Source: an uncultured Acidobacteriota bacterium
GTDB lineage: Bacteria > Acidobacteriota > Blastocatellia > Pyrinomonadales > Pyrinomonadaceae
Length of the DNA stretch: 64,000 nt
Reading direction: 5' to 3'
Assembly (NCBI GenBank): GCA_937859595.1
Contig: CALMAH010000024.1
Span: 99,647-163,646 of the forward strand
How positions within the stretch are numbered: the stretch's first letter is position 1; each line of letters begins with the position of its first letter. Made by a program: the position numbers and the translations under genes. Below the pieces are notes generated by a model that saw only the letters and a list, made by a program, of their open reading frames with translations, searched no databases and was not told the origin of the DNA. Shown here piece after piece: positions 18,805-28,958 of this stretch.

Positions 18805-19872
18805 ATGGTAAATGACCGGGTAAATACGGCACCTCTAAGCGTCATCTCAAATCTCGGGGAAGACATTTGGCATGGGCTGGAAGACCCAGGAGCATACGAA
18901 TGGTGGCATTTCGACGCGATGTCGGACGATGGGCGCGAAGCAGTAGCCATTGTTTTTTCTGACAATTATATTTATGCGCCACGCGTTCCCCCTTTTTGGG
19001 ACACCTGGGGGGCGATCGCCGGTAAAAGGTTCCCTGCGGTGTCTTTCGCCTATTTCCTTGACGGCCGATTGGTCTACAGATCGATTCGCGACCACATTAA
19101 TTGCGATTTCGTGGCGGAAACGGATAGGCCCGGTTGTAGGGTCGGCGACTCCTCATTTTCGTTTGATTCTGCCGCCTACGGGTCGGGCTACTTTGTGAGC
19201 ATGGTGGTCCCGCTAGCCGGGGGTCGGACCCTAAAGGCCCAGCTCGAATGGCTTTCCATCGAATCAGATCTGAGTCTCGCAAGCGAAGAGGGGGCAATAA
19301 CGGCGAGAGTGTGGAACGTGGTTGTGCCACGGTCCGACGTGAGCGGAAGGATCGACGTTGAGGACCGCCGCGGCCGTCGGTTGGCGACACACCATTTTCG
19401 CGGCACCGGGTATCACGATCATCAGATCGACCGCCGGGGGCGGGAGGGCATCTCCGGGGAATGGTACTGGGGCAGGGCCCATTACTATGACTCGACCCTT
19501 GTTTTCGGAAGGTTGAGGGCAAGTGAGAACGACGATGGAGACTCGAACTTGATCGTCGTCAGAGACGGAGTGATCCGTCTGCGACGCGCCGCTACATTGG
19601 AGACGGAATTTTCAAGGGATATCCTTGGAATCCGGTATCCGGCAAGGTTTCGGCTGACCACGGACGAGGGCTTGCAAGTGAAATCGAAGACCATTAAGAC
19701 AATACAATCGGGCTTTTATTTTCTCCGTTTCATTAATGAGATCACACTCATGCTTCGGGACGGCATTCCCAGAAAAACGCTGGGTATCGCGGAGTTCTAT
19801 CCTCCGCGTGCCCGCTCGTCGAGATGGTTCGATCTGTTAAAGAAGCTTGGGCGGCGAAAGAAGCGGGCTTAA
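18805..19872 (+). CDS. CrtC/AttH-like lipocalin-type protein (carotenoid 1,2-hydratase relative)
   Basis: A 355-residue protein without a signal peptide. Diagnostic features of the AttH/CrtC family are visible: EDPGAYEWWHFDAMSDDG near residues 30-47, FSDNYIYAPRVPP, and GEWYWGRAHYYDSTLVFGRL near 219-238. Known CrtC enzymes hydrate the 1,2 double bond of acyclic carotenoids, but many homologues have no shown activity. No other carotenoid gene is nearby. The call covers the fold; substrate is inference. Confidence 0.75.
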   Translation: MVNDRVNTAPLSVISNLGEDIWHGLEDPGAYEWWHFDAMSDDGREAVAIVFSDNYIYAPRVPPFWDTWGAIAGKRFPAVSFAYFLDGRLVYRSIRDHINCDFVAETDRPGCRVGDSSFSFDSAAYGSGYFVSMVVPLAGGRTLKAQLEWLSIESDLSLASEEGAITARVWNVVVPRSDVSGRIDVEDRRGRRLATHHFRGTGYHDHQIDRRGREGISGEWYWGRAHYYDSTLVFGRLRASENDDGDSNLIVVRDGVIRLRRAATLETEFSRDILGIRYPARFRLTTDEGLQVKSKTIKTIQSGFYFLRFINEITLMLRDGIPRKTLGIAEFYPPRARSSRWFDLLKKLGRRKKRA

Positions 19873-19926
19873 ATCGTCTGTTTGAACGGTAGCGATCAAA
19901 AAACGAGCTATTCTGAGGTGGCCTTG

Positions 19927-19935
19927 TGATATAAT
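19927..19935 (+). promoter_or_regulatory. Extended -10 promoter element of acnA
   Basis: TGATATAAT is a perfect TGnTATAAT extended -10 box. It lies about 63 bp upstream of the aconitase ATG and would give a start of transcription near 19942. No good -35 is visible, as is common for extended -10 promoters. Confidence 0.5.
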
Positions 19936-19997
19936 TTCCAATTCAAACCCGAAGATAGTGCAGTTTCTTGGCCGATAGGGAGCGCTTTGACCCGATT

Positions 19998-22886
19998 ATG
20001 CATCACGATCTGTTTAACACCCTTCAATCCTTTAAGACCGGCGACGGTTCAGAGGGCAATCTCTATTCTTTACCGAAGCTTGAAGATGCCGGGCTCGGCC
20101 CCATCTCTCGGCTTCCCTTGTCGATCAGGATCGTCCTTGAATCGGTCCTGAGAAATTACGACGACGGTAGAAAAGTGTCGGAATCCAGCATCAGGCAGCT
20201 TGCCGGATGGAAACCGAATGAGGAGAGGACATCTGAGATCCCGTTCGTGGTGGCACGTGTCGTACTGCAGGATTTTACAGGTGTACCGCTGCTCGTTGAT
20301 CTTGCGGCAATGAGGTCGGCGGTTGAAAGAATCGGCCGAGATGTCAGCATCATCGAACCTCTGGTGCCGGTGGACCTTGTCATTGACCATTCGGTTCAGG
20401 TGGATTACGCCGGAAGCGAAGCGGCCTATCAGCGAAATATAGAAATGGAATTTCGCCGGAATGAACAGAGATACCGATTTTTGAAATGGGGAACGCAGGC
20501 GTTTAACGGCTTTCGTGTTGTGCCGCCGGGCATTGGCATTGTCCACCAGGTCAACCTTGAATACCTTGCGAAGGGTGTCTTTGAGCGAAACGGTGTTTAT
20601 TTTCCCGATACGTTGGTTGGTACGGATTCCCACACGACGATGATCAACGGGCTTGGCATCGTCGGTTGGGGCGTTGGTGGGATCGAGGCAGAGGCCGGAA
20701 TGCTCGGGCAGCCGGTCTACTTTTTGACGCCGGATGTCGTAGGTGTACATCTTTCGGGCGAGCTGCCGAGCGGGGCTACGGCTACAGACCTCGTGCTTCG
20801 CATAACTGAAATGCTGCGGGAAGCGAAGGTGGTCGGCAAATTTGTAGAGTTCTTTGGCGAAGGTGCATCAAAGCTGAATGCCACGGACAGGGCTACGATA
20901 GCCAATATGGCCCCGGAATATGGCGCAACGATCGGATTCTTTGGTGTTGACGAGAAGACGTTGGATTATTTTGCAGCGACCGGACGCTCCAAAGAAGAGA
21001 TCTCCACGATTAGGAGCTACTTTGAGGCACAAGACATGTACGGCATCCCGCAAGCGGGCGATGTCGATTATTCGGTTGTTTACGAACTCGATCTTGCCAG
21101 CATTGTCCCGTCGGTAGCCGGCCCAAAACGACCGCAGGACCGGATCGCGATGGCGGAACTCAGCGAGAAGTTCAGGGAACTGTTTGCGGCATCGGTCAGC
21201 GACGGAGGTTATGGAAAACCGGCCGAGGACCTTTCGAGGAGGTTTGGTGTTACTCTCTGCGGTCCGCCGGCTGACGAACCCGTCGGAGGCGGCGATCAAA
21301 GCAGTCGCAATTTGCCGATACTGGGCGATGTTGAGGCTAACGACGGCGTGAGTGTCGGTGGCGAAGTAGAGATGGTAAATAATCGTCCGACCCCGAACCC
21401 GGTTCCGGCATCTGTGGATTGTCCGCCAGCCCAGACCACGATCGGGCATGGCGACGTGTTGATCGCAGCGATAACATCGTGCACGAATACGTCCAACCCG
21501 TCGGTGATGCTCGCGGCCGGTATCGTTGCGAAAAAGGCCAGCGAACGTGGATTGAAGGTACCGGTTTACGTTAAGACGTCGCTGGCACCAGGCTCGCGGG
21601 TCGTCACGGAATATCTCGAGAAGACAGGCCTGCAGCGATATCTTGACGACATAGGATTTAATTTGGTCGGCTACGGATGTACGACGTGTATTGGAAATTC
21701 CGGGCCACTGGATGCGGGAATAGAGAGCGAGGTCGTGGACAACGATATTGTTGCAGCGTCCGTTCTTTCGGGAAATCGCAATTTCGAGGCGCGAGTTCAT
21801 CAGAACATCAAGGCGAATTTTCTAATGTCGCCGCCGCTGGTGGTCGCATATGCCCTCGCGGGGAGCGTATTGGCCGACCCGACAACAGAGCCGATCGGGA
21901 TAGACGCCAATGGCAGCAACGTCTTTTTGAAGGACCTGTGGCCGACATCGGACGAGATAAAGGACGTATTGGAATCTGCGTTCGATCCCGAAACGTACAG
22001 GCGACTTTATGCAAATTTTGCCGAGCAGAATCCACTGTGGAACCAGATCGAATTCACGGCCGGAAAGGTCTATACATGGGACTCGGCGTCGACGTACATT
22101 CAGGAACCGCCGTATTTTAAAGACTTTTCAATGGAAGTAGGTGCGTTTTCGGACTTTAAGAACGCAAGGGCGCTTGCGATATTTGGGGATTCGGTCACGA
22201 CGGACCATATCTCACCTGCAGGTGCGATAAAGGGAAGTTCACCCGCAGGGCAATATCTACAGGAGCTCGGGGTTGAAACGCGAGACTTTAATTCGTACGG
22301 TTCCAGGCGAGGCAATGACAGAGTTATGATCCGTGGAACGTTTGCAAATGTCCGGATCAAGAATCAGATGGTGGCCCCTACGGAAGGGGGTTTTACGAGG
22401 TATCAGCCTGATGGCGAAGAGATGACCATCTACGAGGCCTCGGTCCGATATCAGGAAGAGGGAACTCCGCTGATAATATTTGCCGGGAAGGAATACGGTA
22501 CGGGAAGTTCGCGTGATTGGGCCGCGAAAGGAACGCGGCTAATGGGTGTGAAGGCGGTCATCGCCGAGTCGTTTGAGCGGATCCACCGGTCAAATCTTGT
22601 AGGAATGGGAGTTTTACCGCTGCAGTTTAAGGACGGAGATTCAGTAGGATCTCTCCGCTTGAAGGGCGATGAAACATTTGAGATAGCTGGTCTCGAACGA
22701 GGAGAGGTTCGGCCGATGCAGGATGTGGAGCTGCGTATCATCGACAAAGATGGTGCTGAACGCGGAGTTCCGGTGACATTAAGGATAGATACTCCGATCG
22801 AAATAGAGTATTATATTTCAGGGGGTATTCTTCCTTTCGTTTTGAGGCAATTATTGTCTGAGAACGAGGATGTCGCCTCAGCCTAA
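19998..22886 (+). CDS. acnA: Aconitate hydratase A
   Basis: Isomerises citrate and isocitrate in the TCA cycle; cytosolic 4Fe-4S enzyme. The cluster Cys residues are in SCTNTSNP and [14 protein letters not shown], and the swivel domain contains [11 protein letters not shown]. The chain is about 960 residues, some 70 longer than E. coli AcnA; the extra length is a low-complexity insert between the catalytic domains, roughly residues 395-475 (…[14 protein letters not shown]…[14 protein letters not shown]…). Start: the frame opens at a TTG (19968), but the ATG at 19998 ([12 protein letters not shown]) matches family N-termini; neither has a good ribosome binding site. Single gene. Confidence 0.95.
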   Translation: MHHDLFNTLQSFKTGDGSEGNLYSLPKLEDAGLGPISRLPLSIRIVLESVLRNYDDGRKVSESSIRQLAGWKPNEERTSEIPFVVARVVLQDFTGVPLLVDLAAMRSAVERIGRDVSIIEPLVPVDLVIDHSVQVDYAGSEAAYQRNIEMEFRRNEQRYRFLKWGTQAFNGFRVVPPGIGIVHQVNLEYLAKGVFERNGVYFPDTLVGTDSHTTMINGLGIVGWGVGGIEAEAGMLGQPVYFLTPDVVGVHLSGELPSGATATDLVLRITEMLREAKVVGKFVEFFGEGASKLNATDRATIANMAPEYGATIGFFGVDEKTLDYFAATGRSKEEISTIRSYFEAQDMYGIPQAGDVDYSVVYELDLASIVPSVAGPKRPQDRIAMAELSEKFRELFAASVSDGGYGKPAEDLSRRFGVTLCGPPADEPVGGGDQSSRNLPILGDVEANDGVSVGGEVEMVNNRPTPNPVPASVDCPPAQTTIGHGDVLIAAITSCTNTSNPSVMLAAGIVAKKASERGLKVPVYVKTSLAPGSRVVTEYLEKTGLQRYLDDIGFNLVGYGCTTCIGNSGPLDAGIESEVVDNDIVAASVLSGNRNFEARVHQNIKANFLMSPPLVVAYALAGSVLADPTTEPIGIDANGSNVFLKDLWPTSDEIKDVLESAFDPETYRRLYANFAEQNPLWNQIEFTAGKVYTWDSASTYIQEPPYFKDFSMEVGAFSDFKNARALAIFGDSVTTDHISPAGAIKGSSPAGQYLQELGVETRDFNSYGSRRGNDRVMIRGTFANVRIKNQMVAPTEGGFTRYQPDGEEMTIYEASVRYQEEGTPLIIFAGKEYGTGSSRDWAAKGTRLMGVKAVIAESFERIHRSNLVGMGVLPLQFKDGDSVGSLRLKGDETFEIAGLERGEVRPMQDVELRIIDKDGAERGVPVTLRIDTPIEIEYYISGGILPFVLRQLLSENEDVASA

Positions 22887-23073
22887 CCCTTCTCGCTCGA
22901 CCCCGAGTACTTACGCCATCAGGTTTCTTTGCGCACTTGAACTAAAGAAGTTTCGGACCATGGGCTTCTAACTCGTTCGGAGTTTTGTGCGGGAAATGTA
23001 TGCCGTAACCTGATTTACCCCGAATTGCGGTTCGTATTGGCGTATTGTTGTTTTTATCAAGGAGTAAATTGTC

Positions 23074-25677
23074 ATGAAAAGCCTGCTCACCTCCCTAACG
23101 GCCCTATCGCTTTTGTTTGCGTCGGTTATCCCCGTTTGGTCCCAAAGAGGAACACCCTCCGACAATAAGGAAGTTAAAGGCATAGTTACGCCACGATCAA
23201 ATGAATTGACCGCGCGATTTGGCAAGATCTACGCAGTTTCGAACGGTACCCTTGTGAATATTGCATGGGAGATGGAGCAGGAGAGAGGCGTTTTGGGATT
23301 TAACGTCTACCGCGAGTCCATTAACGGCCCTACCAGAATAAACGATCAGATCATTTCCGGGTCCGCATTGCTTTTCGGAAGGGAAACCTCTGCGGGCACC
23401 AAATATGACGCCGAGGATGAAAGGCCCAGAGAGGGCTCATTTTATCGTATCGAAGCTATCAACCTTGATGGCCGGTCGATCTTCAGTGAAGCTGTTTGGT
23501 CGGCTCGAATAGACGAAGGCTTTCAAAAGACAGAGGACAAAGCTTCTACCCGGAGGCCGGATGGATTCTTCGGGGGATCTGACCTCGACCTGCCGCAGGA
23601 AGTTCTTGACGAGATAGACACTTCTCAAACGACGACCGATCCGGATACCCATCGTTGGGTAATTTCGCGTCCGGGAGTCAAGATCGGCGTCCGAGGCGAA
23701 GGACTTGTGCGGGTAACGCGCGGACAATTGCAGGCGGGAGGATTTGATGTGGATTCAGACCCGGCGTTTTGGCAGCTTTATCTTCGCGGGGTAGAGCAAG
23801 CTATAGTCGTCGAACCGGCCGGTCAATTTATCGAGTTTTACGGTAGAGGGGTCGATACGCCGGAAAGTGATATTGGAATGTACTTCCTAGTGTCGGGAAC
23901 AAATGCGGGCAAGCGAATGGCTACGCGTTCGTCGCGTCCGTCTTCCGGCGCGGTCGTTTCGCCGAATTATTCTCAGAAATTCGTTTTGAAGGAGCGCACC
24001 AACTATACGAACCAAATAAGGAATGGCGATGCTGAAAATTTCTGGGGCAGGATCGTAACGAACACAGGGACAACACTCAATTTCAATCTTACCGGTGTTG
24101 ATCCGGATCGGCCTGAGGCCGAGATCACCATCCGATTCCAGGGTTTTTCGATAAATAATCACTCCGTCCAGTTAACGCTGAACGGTACGCCGCTTAACCC
24201 GGCGACGGGAGCGGGACAGATACCTTTCGCGATGACGCAGACCATTCCGACTTCGCTGTTAAATGAGGGCAACAATCAGCTTCAAATGGCGTCGAGCGCA
24301 CAGGGCGATACAAATTTTTTTGATGCTGTTGAGGTGAAATTTGACCGGAGGCATGTCGCCCAGCAGGGGAAGTTGGGATTCTATACTTTGAACAGGCGTT
24401 CGGCCCATGTGCGGGGGTTCCCGTCCGCCAACGTCCGTGTCTTCGACACTACGAATACTTCTGGAGTTGAAGAGGTATTGGGTACGACGGTGGTACCAGC
24501 GGGTGACGGGACGTTCACGTTACTGTTGACGGGAGCGCGGCCAAGAACGGTCTATGCGGTTGGCGAAAATTCGCTATTATCACCGTTTTCGGTCGCTCCG
24601 ATAAATCCCGAAAATCTTGCTGAACCGACGAACGGGGCTCAGCTTGTTATCATTGCTCACCATGAACTGATGACCCAGGCCGAAGCCTGGGCCACATACC
24701 GGCGTAATCAGGGTTTTTCCGTAGAAGTGGTTGACGTTCGCGATATCTATGACGAATTTAACTATGGAATATTGAATGCGGATTCGATCAAGAGTTTTTT
24801 AAATTATGCGTACATAAACTGGCAGACGGCGCCCCAATATGTACTTCTCGTGGGCGACGCTTCATTCGATTCGCGAAACTATCTGGGAACCGGCTATTTC
24901 AACATGGTCCCGACGCGGATGATCAACACGATCTTCACGGAGACCGGAAGCGATGAGTTCCTCGCCGACTTCAATAATGACGGTCTGGCATCGATCTCGA
25001 TCGGCAGGATACCGGCCCGGACCCCTGAGCGTGTAACCCGTGCGCTTGCTAAGGTTACGCATTGGGAGGCAAACTTGACCGATCCTCTGGATCGTGGCTC
25101 ACTGTTCGCATATGATCTTCCGGACGGTTACGATTTTGAGGCGATGAGCCATCGGATGCGAAATCAACTCCCCGGGACCATGCCGGCCGCCTTTGTTGGG
25201 CGCGGGCAGGCTAACTCTCAGGCAAATGTGGTTGCCGCCATCAATTCAGGGAAATTCGTCGTCAACTATTCGGGCCATGGTACGACCGGCCTATGGGCCT
25301 CGACGGGCTTTTTCGGGATAAGCAATGTTACCTGTACGGGCGGACAAACCCATTGCATAAATAATCAGAACAACGAATCGTTATTTACGATGTTGACGTG
25401 TTTGAATGGCTTTTTCCTAAACCTGACAAACGACAGCCTGGCGGAGTCGCTTTTGTTCTCTGAAAATGGCGGAGCGGTCGCGGCGTGGGCATCGACCGGT
25501 CTGACGACTCCGGACATCCAGGAGATAATGGGACAGAGATTTTACAATCAGCTTGGCTTGGGTAACATCACAAGGATGGGCGATCTGATAAAAGACGCCA
25601 AAACGCAGATACCGGGTGGTATGGACGTAAGGCTTTCATGGGCGTTGATCGGAGATCCGATGCTGAGAACTCGATAG
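23074..25677 (+). CDS. Secreted gingipain-like C25 cysteine peptidase
   Basis: An 867-residue exported peptidase. The signal peptide spans residues 1-23 (ending VWSQ). The N-terminal half is beta-rich, including a fibronectin-like segment. The C25 domain begins near residue 525 (QLVIIAHHELMTQAEAWATYRRNQGFSVEVVDV) and has the catalytic pair His735 in YSGHGTTG and Cys776 in LTCLNGFF. DASFDSRNYLG and NNDGLASISIGRIPARTPE are also family segments. It ends at the usual '…LSWALIGDPMLRTR' and lacks the C-terminal type IX sorting domain of Bacteroidota gingipains. GGAG lies upstream of the ATG. A strong terminator follows. Confidence 0.88.
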   Translation: MKSLLTSLTALSLLFASVIPVWSQRGTPSDNKEVKGIVTPRSNELTARFGKIYAVSNGTLVNIAWEMEQERGVLGFNVYRESINGPTRINDQIISGSALLFGRETSAGTKYDAEDERPREGSFYRIEAINLDGRSIFSEAVWSARIDEGFQKTEDKASTRRPDGFFGGSDLDLPQEVLDEIDTSQTTTDPDTHRWVISRPGVKIGVRGEGLVRVTRGQLQAGGFDVDSDPAFWQLYLRGVEQAIVVEPAGQFIEFYGRGVDTPESDIGMYFLVSGTNAGKRMATRSSRPSSGAVVSPNYSQKFVLKERTNYTNQIRNGDAENFWGRIVTNTGTTLNFNLTGVDPDRPEAEITIRFQGFSINNHSVQLTLNGTPLNPATGAGQIPFAMTQTIPTSLLNEGNNQLQMASSAQGDTNFFDAVEVKFDRRHVAQQGKLGFYTLNRRSAHVRGFPSANVRVFDTTNTSGVEEVLGTTVVPAGDGTFTLLLTGARPRTVYAVGENSLLSPFSVAPINPENLAEPTNGAQLVIIAHHELMTQAEAWATYRRNQGFSVEVVDVRDIYDEFNYGILNADSIKSFLNYAYINWQTAPQYVLLVGDASFDSRNYLGTGYFNMVPTRMINTIFTETGSDEFLADFNNDGLASISIGRIPARTPERVTRALAKVTHWEANLTDPLDRGSLFAYDLPDGYDFEAMSHRMRNQLPGTMPAAFVGRGQANSQANVVAAINSGKFVVNYSGHGTTGLWASTGFFGISNVTCTGGQTHCINNQNNESLFTMLTCLNGFFLNLTNDSLAESLLFSENGGAVAAWASTGLTTPDIQEIMGQRFYNQLGLGNITRMGDLIKDAKTQIPGGMDVRLSWALIGDPMLRTR

Positions 25678-25693
25678 CGAAATTGCTGTCAAT

Positions 25694-25731
25694 AAAAAGA
25701 GGGAGTCCGCGAAAACGTGGCTCCCTTTTTT
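25694..25731. terminator. Bidirectional terminator between C25 peptidase gene and tRNA-Arg
   Basis: GGGAGTCCGCG (25701-25711) pairs with CGTGGCTCCC (25716-25725), with one unpaired base and one G-U pair. AAAAAGA flanks one side and TTTTTT the other, so it can stop transcription from both the peptidase gene (+) and the tRNA (-). Confidence 0.8.
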
Positions 25732-25736
25732 CATCT

Positions 25737-25812
25737 TGGTACTCGCGGCAGGAGTCGAACCTGCGACTTCTTCCTCCGGAGGGAAGCGCTCTATCCACTG
25801 AGCTACGCGAGC
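25737..25812 (-). tRNA. tRNA-Arg (anticodon CCG)
   Basis: Full cloverleaf on the - strand: acceptor GCTCGCG with CGCGAGT (G1-U72), D-arm GCTC/GAGC, anticodon stem CTTCC/GGAAG with loop CTCCGGA giving anticodon CCG, T-arm with GGTTCGACTCC, and encoded CCA (TGG at 25737-25739 on +). 76 nt. Reads CGG codons. Confidence 0.97.
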
Positions 25813-25835
25813 ATAATTGAAATTATATCACGGGA

Positions 25836-26459
25836 TCAATCCCTCTTCTCTATTCTTATGGTCCTGATCCTCACCGGCTCGACAGGACGTTCTTTAACTT
25901 TCGGTTCAACTCCTGAGATTATTCGGGCGTTGTTCATTCCCTCTATCACCTTACCAAACGCCGTGTAATTCTCATTGAAATTAGGCTCAGGCCGAAGGGT
26001 GATGAAGAATTGGGAATTGGCCGAATTCGGATCAGCGACGCGTGCCGCCCCCACGATCCCGGAAACAAATTCAATGTCGGAGAATTCGGCAGGAACGTTG
26101 GGTTTGCTTGAGCCTCCCTGGCCGTCGTTGGTCGGGTCGTCGTCTTTCGAGTTAGGATCACCGCCCTGTATAACGGTCTCATTTACCCGATGAAAGGTCA
26201 CGCCGTCATAAAATCCTTCGCGTGCAAGCTCCATAAACCTGGCAACTGCCTGAGGAGCGATATTTGAATAGAGTTCAATCTTTATCGTGCCGAAGGCGGC
26301 GGAATTTTCCATCTCGATCACGGCAATCTCGTCGTCCGCGATCGGTTTCACACCGCGTTTAATCTCCGGCGAAGAAGCGTTCGAGGAAGATGAAGGGTTA
26401 CCGCACGAAACGGCAAACAGGAACATAAAAAGCAGAAACAGGTACAATCCTTTCTTCAT
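25836..26459 (-). CDS. Cyclophilin-type peptidyl-prolyl isomerase, lipoprotein
   Basis: A 207-residue exported PPIase that speeds cis-trans prolyl isomerisation of envelope proteins. The chosen start (MKKGLYLFLL…) gives a lipoprotein signal with lipobox FAVSC. The cyclophilin domain spans ~50-205 with GTIKIELYSNIAPQAVARF, FYDGVTFHRVNETVIQGGDP and NSQFFITLRP. The frame could extend to 26483, overlapping dtd. It is the third gene of a minus-strand unit cyclophilin-dtd-cyclophilin. Confidence 0.9.
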   Translation of the reverse strand: MKKGLYLFLLFMFLFAVSCGNPSSSSNASSPEIKRGVKPIADDEIAVIEMENSAAFGTIKIELYSNIAPQAVARFMELAREGFYDGVTFHRVNETVIQGGDPNSKDDDPTNDGQGGSSKPNVPAEFSDIEFVSGIVGAARVADPNSANSQFFITLRPEPNFNENYTAFGKVIEGMNNARIISGVEPKVKERPVEPVRIRTIRIEKRD

Positions 26460-26472
26460 ATTTCTATCAACC

Positions 26473-26919
26473 TTAGGCGGCATCTGTATCGAGTATCAAG
26501 GTTACGGGCCCCTCATTTACGAGCTCTACGTCCATCATCGCCTGAAAAACGCCCGTTTCAACCCGGCCGCAAACTTGACGGCACGCTTTCACGAAGTATT
26601 CGTAAATCGCGTTAGCCTTTTCCGGCGGAGCAGCCCGGATATATGAAGGCCGACGGCCCCGGCCGGCGTTGCCGAGCAGCGTGAACTGGGAGACTACGAG
26701 AAGTTCTCCGCCGACGTCGAGCAACGAAAGATTCATTTTCCCCTCAGCGTCGGCGAAAAGGCGAAGATTGACGATCTTTTCAGCTAGGCGGTCGGCTTCT
26801 GCCTCGGAATCACCTTTTGCCACGCCGAAGAGCACGAGGAGTCCACGTCCGATCTCGCCGGTTATCTCATCTCCGACGGTGACCTTTGCACGTGAGACCC
26901 GCTGCAAAACCACCCTCAC
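26473..26919 (-). CDS. dtd: D-aminoacyl-tRNA deacylase
   Basis: Hydrolyses D-amino acids from mischarged tRNA in the cytosol. 148 residues, normal length. Begins MRVVLQRVSRAKVTV as in the family; the active-site loop LLVVSQFTLLGNAGRGRRPS (about residues 71-90) contains the SQFTL signature, and the second signature MMDVELVNEGPVTLILD ends the protein. GTG start at 26919 overlapping the stop of the upstream cyclophilin by one base, so translation is coupled. Confidence 0.96.
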   Translation of the reverse strand: MRVVLQRVSRAKVTVGDEITGEIGRGLLVLFGVAKGDSEAEADRLAEKIVNLRLFADAEGKMNLSLLDVGGELLVVSQFTLLGNAGRGRRPSYIRAAPPEKANAIYEYFVKACRQVCGRVETGVFQAMMDVELVNEGPVTLILDTDAA

Positions 26920-27413
26920 TATTCTGAGCTTTCCTCTATGTAAACGCGGTTCATTACTACGGGCTCAAGCGGCTTATCGTTCGAATTGGTCTCGACTTCG
27001 GCGATCCTATCGACCACATCCTGCCCCTCGATCACTTTTCCAAATTTTGTATAGCTCGGCGGTAGAGGGTAGTCGATATGCATTATGAAAAACTGAGATC
27101 CATTAGTATTCGGCCCGGCATTTGCCATCGCTACAGTCCCCTTTTCATAGATCCCGGCGTAAAGCTCAGACGTCCGATCTATCTCATCGTCAAATCGGCC
27201 GCCCCAGGCGGATTCGCCGCCAAAGCCCTCGCCAAGCGGATCGCCGCCCTGGATCATAAAGTTTTTTATCACGCGATGAAAGATAACACCGTCGTAATAA
27301 TTCTTTTCCGCCAAAAGCCTGAAATTTTCAGTCGTCTTTGGCGCGTCCGATTCCAATAATTGAAATTTGATGGTTCCCTTGTTCGTTTCCAGCACTGCGA
27401 TATTATTGCTCAT
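26919..27413 (-). CDS. Cyclophilin-type peptidyl-prolyl isomerase, cytosolic
   Basis: A 164-residue PPIase without a signal peptide. Family motifs: VLETNKGTIKFQLLESDAPKT at the N-terminus, YYDGVIFHRVIKNFMIQGGDP at about 38-58, and NGSQFFIMH at about 104-112. AGGAGC lies before the ATG. First gene of the cyclophilin-dtd-cyclophilin unit; its sister at 25836 is the exported form. Confidence 0.95.
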   Translation of the reverse strand: MSNNIAVLETNKGTIKFQLLESDAPKTTENFRLLAEKNYYDGVIFHRVIKNFMIQGGDPLGEGFGGESAWGGRFDDEIDRTSELYAGIYEKGTVAMANAGPNTNGSQFFIMHIDYPLPPSYTKFGKVIEGQDVVDRIAEVETNSNDKPLEPVVMNRVYIEESSE

Positions 27414-27495
27414 TCTCTGCTCCTGTATGTGGTTTGGCTAAAATGAAAAAATTAACATGATTCCTGGAAAAAAACTAATGGCGGAAATTTTACGG

Positions 27496-28368
27496 CTAAG
27501 GCCGAAGGATAAAACGTTCGATGGCGGAGGCAACTCCATGTTCGTCATTTGAGGCGGTAATGTGAAACTCATCTCGTTCAAGCAGGGTCGGGTCGGCATT
27601 GCCCATTACGACCGGTGTTCCGGCAAATTCAAGCATCTCGATATCATTAAAATTGTCGCCAATGACCATTATGTTCTCGCTCGTAAGGTTGTTAAGTTCG
27701 GCAAGCCGGCGGACCCCGATCCCTTTTGAAGCATGGTGAGGCAAGATGTCCAGCAAGGTGAAATCAAGTTTCGGATAAATGGTCGCCAACAGGGTAACGG
27801 TCTCTCCGAGCTCACGGCGGAGAAAGCCTTCCAACTCTTTCATCGCCGCACAACCACCGGAAAATGAGATATGTATCACGGCATGATCGCTTAGAGCAGC
27901 CTCAAGCGAGGAAACATGGTGTACGGCCTCATGAGCTTCGGGGCCGTGCATTTTTTCTGCCCACTGAATATATCTCTGCAAGGGGACATTGTCGTCAGAG
28001 ATCCGGTCGTAGATCATAGTACCCTTGCCGACCGGGTCGGCGCTGACCAGTGCATCTCCGCCGTACTTTTTACCGACCCGAACTATCTCAAGCGCGACAT
28101 CGGTCTCAAGCAGGGAGACATCGACAGTCTCGAGCGTGTCAGCAAATTTGAGCAGAGCACCGTTATGAGTAACGAGAGGTGCGTTCAGTTCAAGTTCTTG
28201 CCCGATGTGGCGGGCATCGCGAAACCGCCGCCCCGTGGCGATCGTCACCAAAACACCGGCATTCTCGGCATTGCGGATCGCAATACGGTTTTCCTCCGGG
28301 ATCTGTCCGCGAGAATCAAGGACGGTGCCATCAAGGTCAAGCGCGAGGAGTTTGATGTTTTTGCTCAA
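27496..28368 (-). CDS. Cof-type HAD-IIB phosphatase
   Basis: A 290-residue haloacid-dehalogenase-fold phosphatase, probably acting on sugar phosphates or nucleotides. The nucleophile motif DLDGTVLDS is near residue 11-19, a IIB cap lies around 85-195, and the final motif GDNFNDIEMLEFAG near 237-250 carries the Mg-binding Asp pair. Complete. Substrate cannot be told from sequence. Stands alone on the - strand. Confidence 0.92.
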   Translation of the reverse strand: MSKNIKLLALDLDGTVLDSRGQIPEENRIAIRNAENAGVLVTIATGRRFRDARHIGQELELNAPLVTHNGALLKFADTLETVDVSLLETDVALEIVRVGKKYGGDALVSADPVGKGTMIYDRISDDNVPLQRYIQWAEKMHGPEAHEAVHHVSSLEAALSDHAVIHISFSGGCAAMKELEGFLRRELGETVTLLATIYPKLDFTLLDILPHHASKGIGVRRLAELNNLTSENIMVIGDNFNDIEMLEFAGTPVVMGNADPTLLERDEFHITASNDEHGVASAIERFILRP

Positions 28369-28404
28369 ATCTGAACGATCTGACCGGCTCCTAAACGAGT
28401 CGGA

Positions 28405-28896
28405 CTAGATCAGATCCCTCCTTTCAAACCTGTGGACGACCGACTCAAGAGATCTGGCGGTAAAATTAAGAGCCACGAACGAGATCATCATCATTACAGC
28501 GATGTCGTGGGGGCTGGCATTATAAAAATAACGGTCCAATCCTTTGACCTCGGCCGATTCAGCGAACGAGATAGCCATCCGAGTCCAATAATACCATCCT
28601 CCGAAAAGCCAGGTCGTCAGCAAGGCAAGAGCCGCCGGTACTGCATTACTCCTACTATATCGGATCACCAAAGCTGTAATGCCAATGAGAAAGGCTATCC
28701 CGAGCAACCGGCCAGGGTGCGGGTCGGGGTAACAATACGGTCCTGAAATTACGATCCCTCCGTTCCTGCTGTTCCACTCCTGTTCGGCGTAAAAAGCCGT
28801 CCTTTTTACTTCTTCCTTTATCGTATAGTCAGCAAAACTATAGGACGCAAATCCTAACGCCACTAAGGTTAACGCCATTAACGTGTGTCTTCTCAT
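28405..28896 (-). CDS. Small multi-pass membrane protein, unknown
   Basis: A 163-residue protein not recognised. Hydrophobic segments at about 6-22 (may be a cleaved signal), 62-80, 86-104 and 132-150. Between the first and second lies a polar loop with CYPDPHPG. There is no motif that suggests a function. GGAGG-like sequence (rev. of cgcctcctttc) precedes the ATG. Confidence 0.6.
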   Translation of the reverse strand: MRRHTLMALTLVALGFASYSFADYTIKEEVKRTAFYAEQEWNSRNGGIVISGPYCYPDPHPGRLLGIAFLIGITALVIRYSRSNAVPAALALLTTWLFGGWYYWTRMAISFAESAEVKGLDRYFYNASPHDIAVMMMISFVALNFTARSLESVVHRFERRDLI

Positions 28897-28958
28897 TCTC
28901 GCCTCCTTTCTATCCAGTTACAAAATTAGACACCGAAAAGGCGAAAATGTTTCATCGG

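Noticed and set aside
20868..21800. A 310-codon frame on the - strand
   Set aside because: It is antisense to the aconitase gene and shows no family resemblance.
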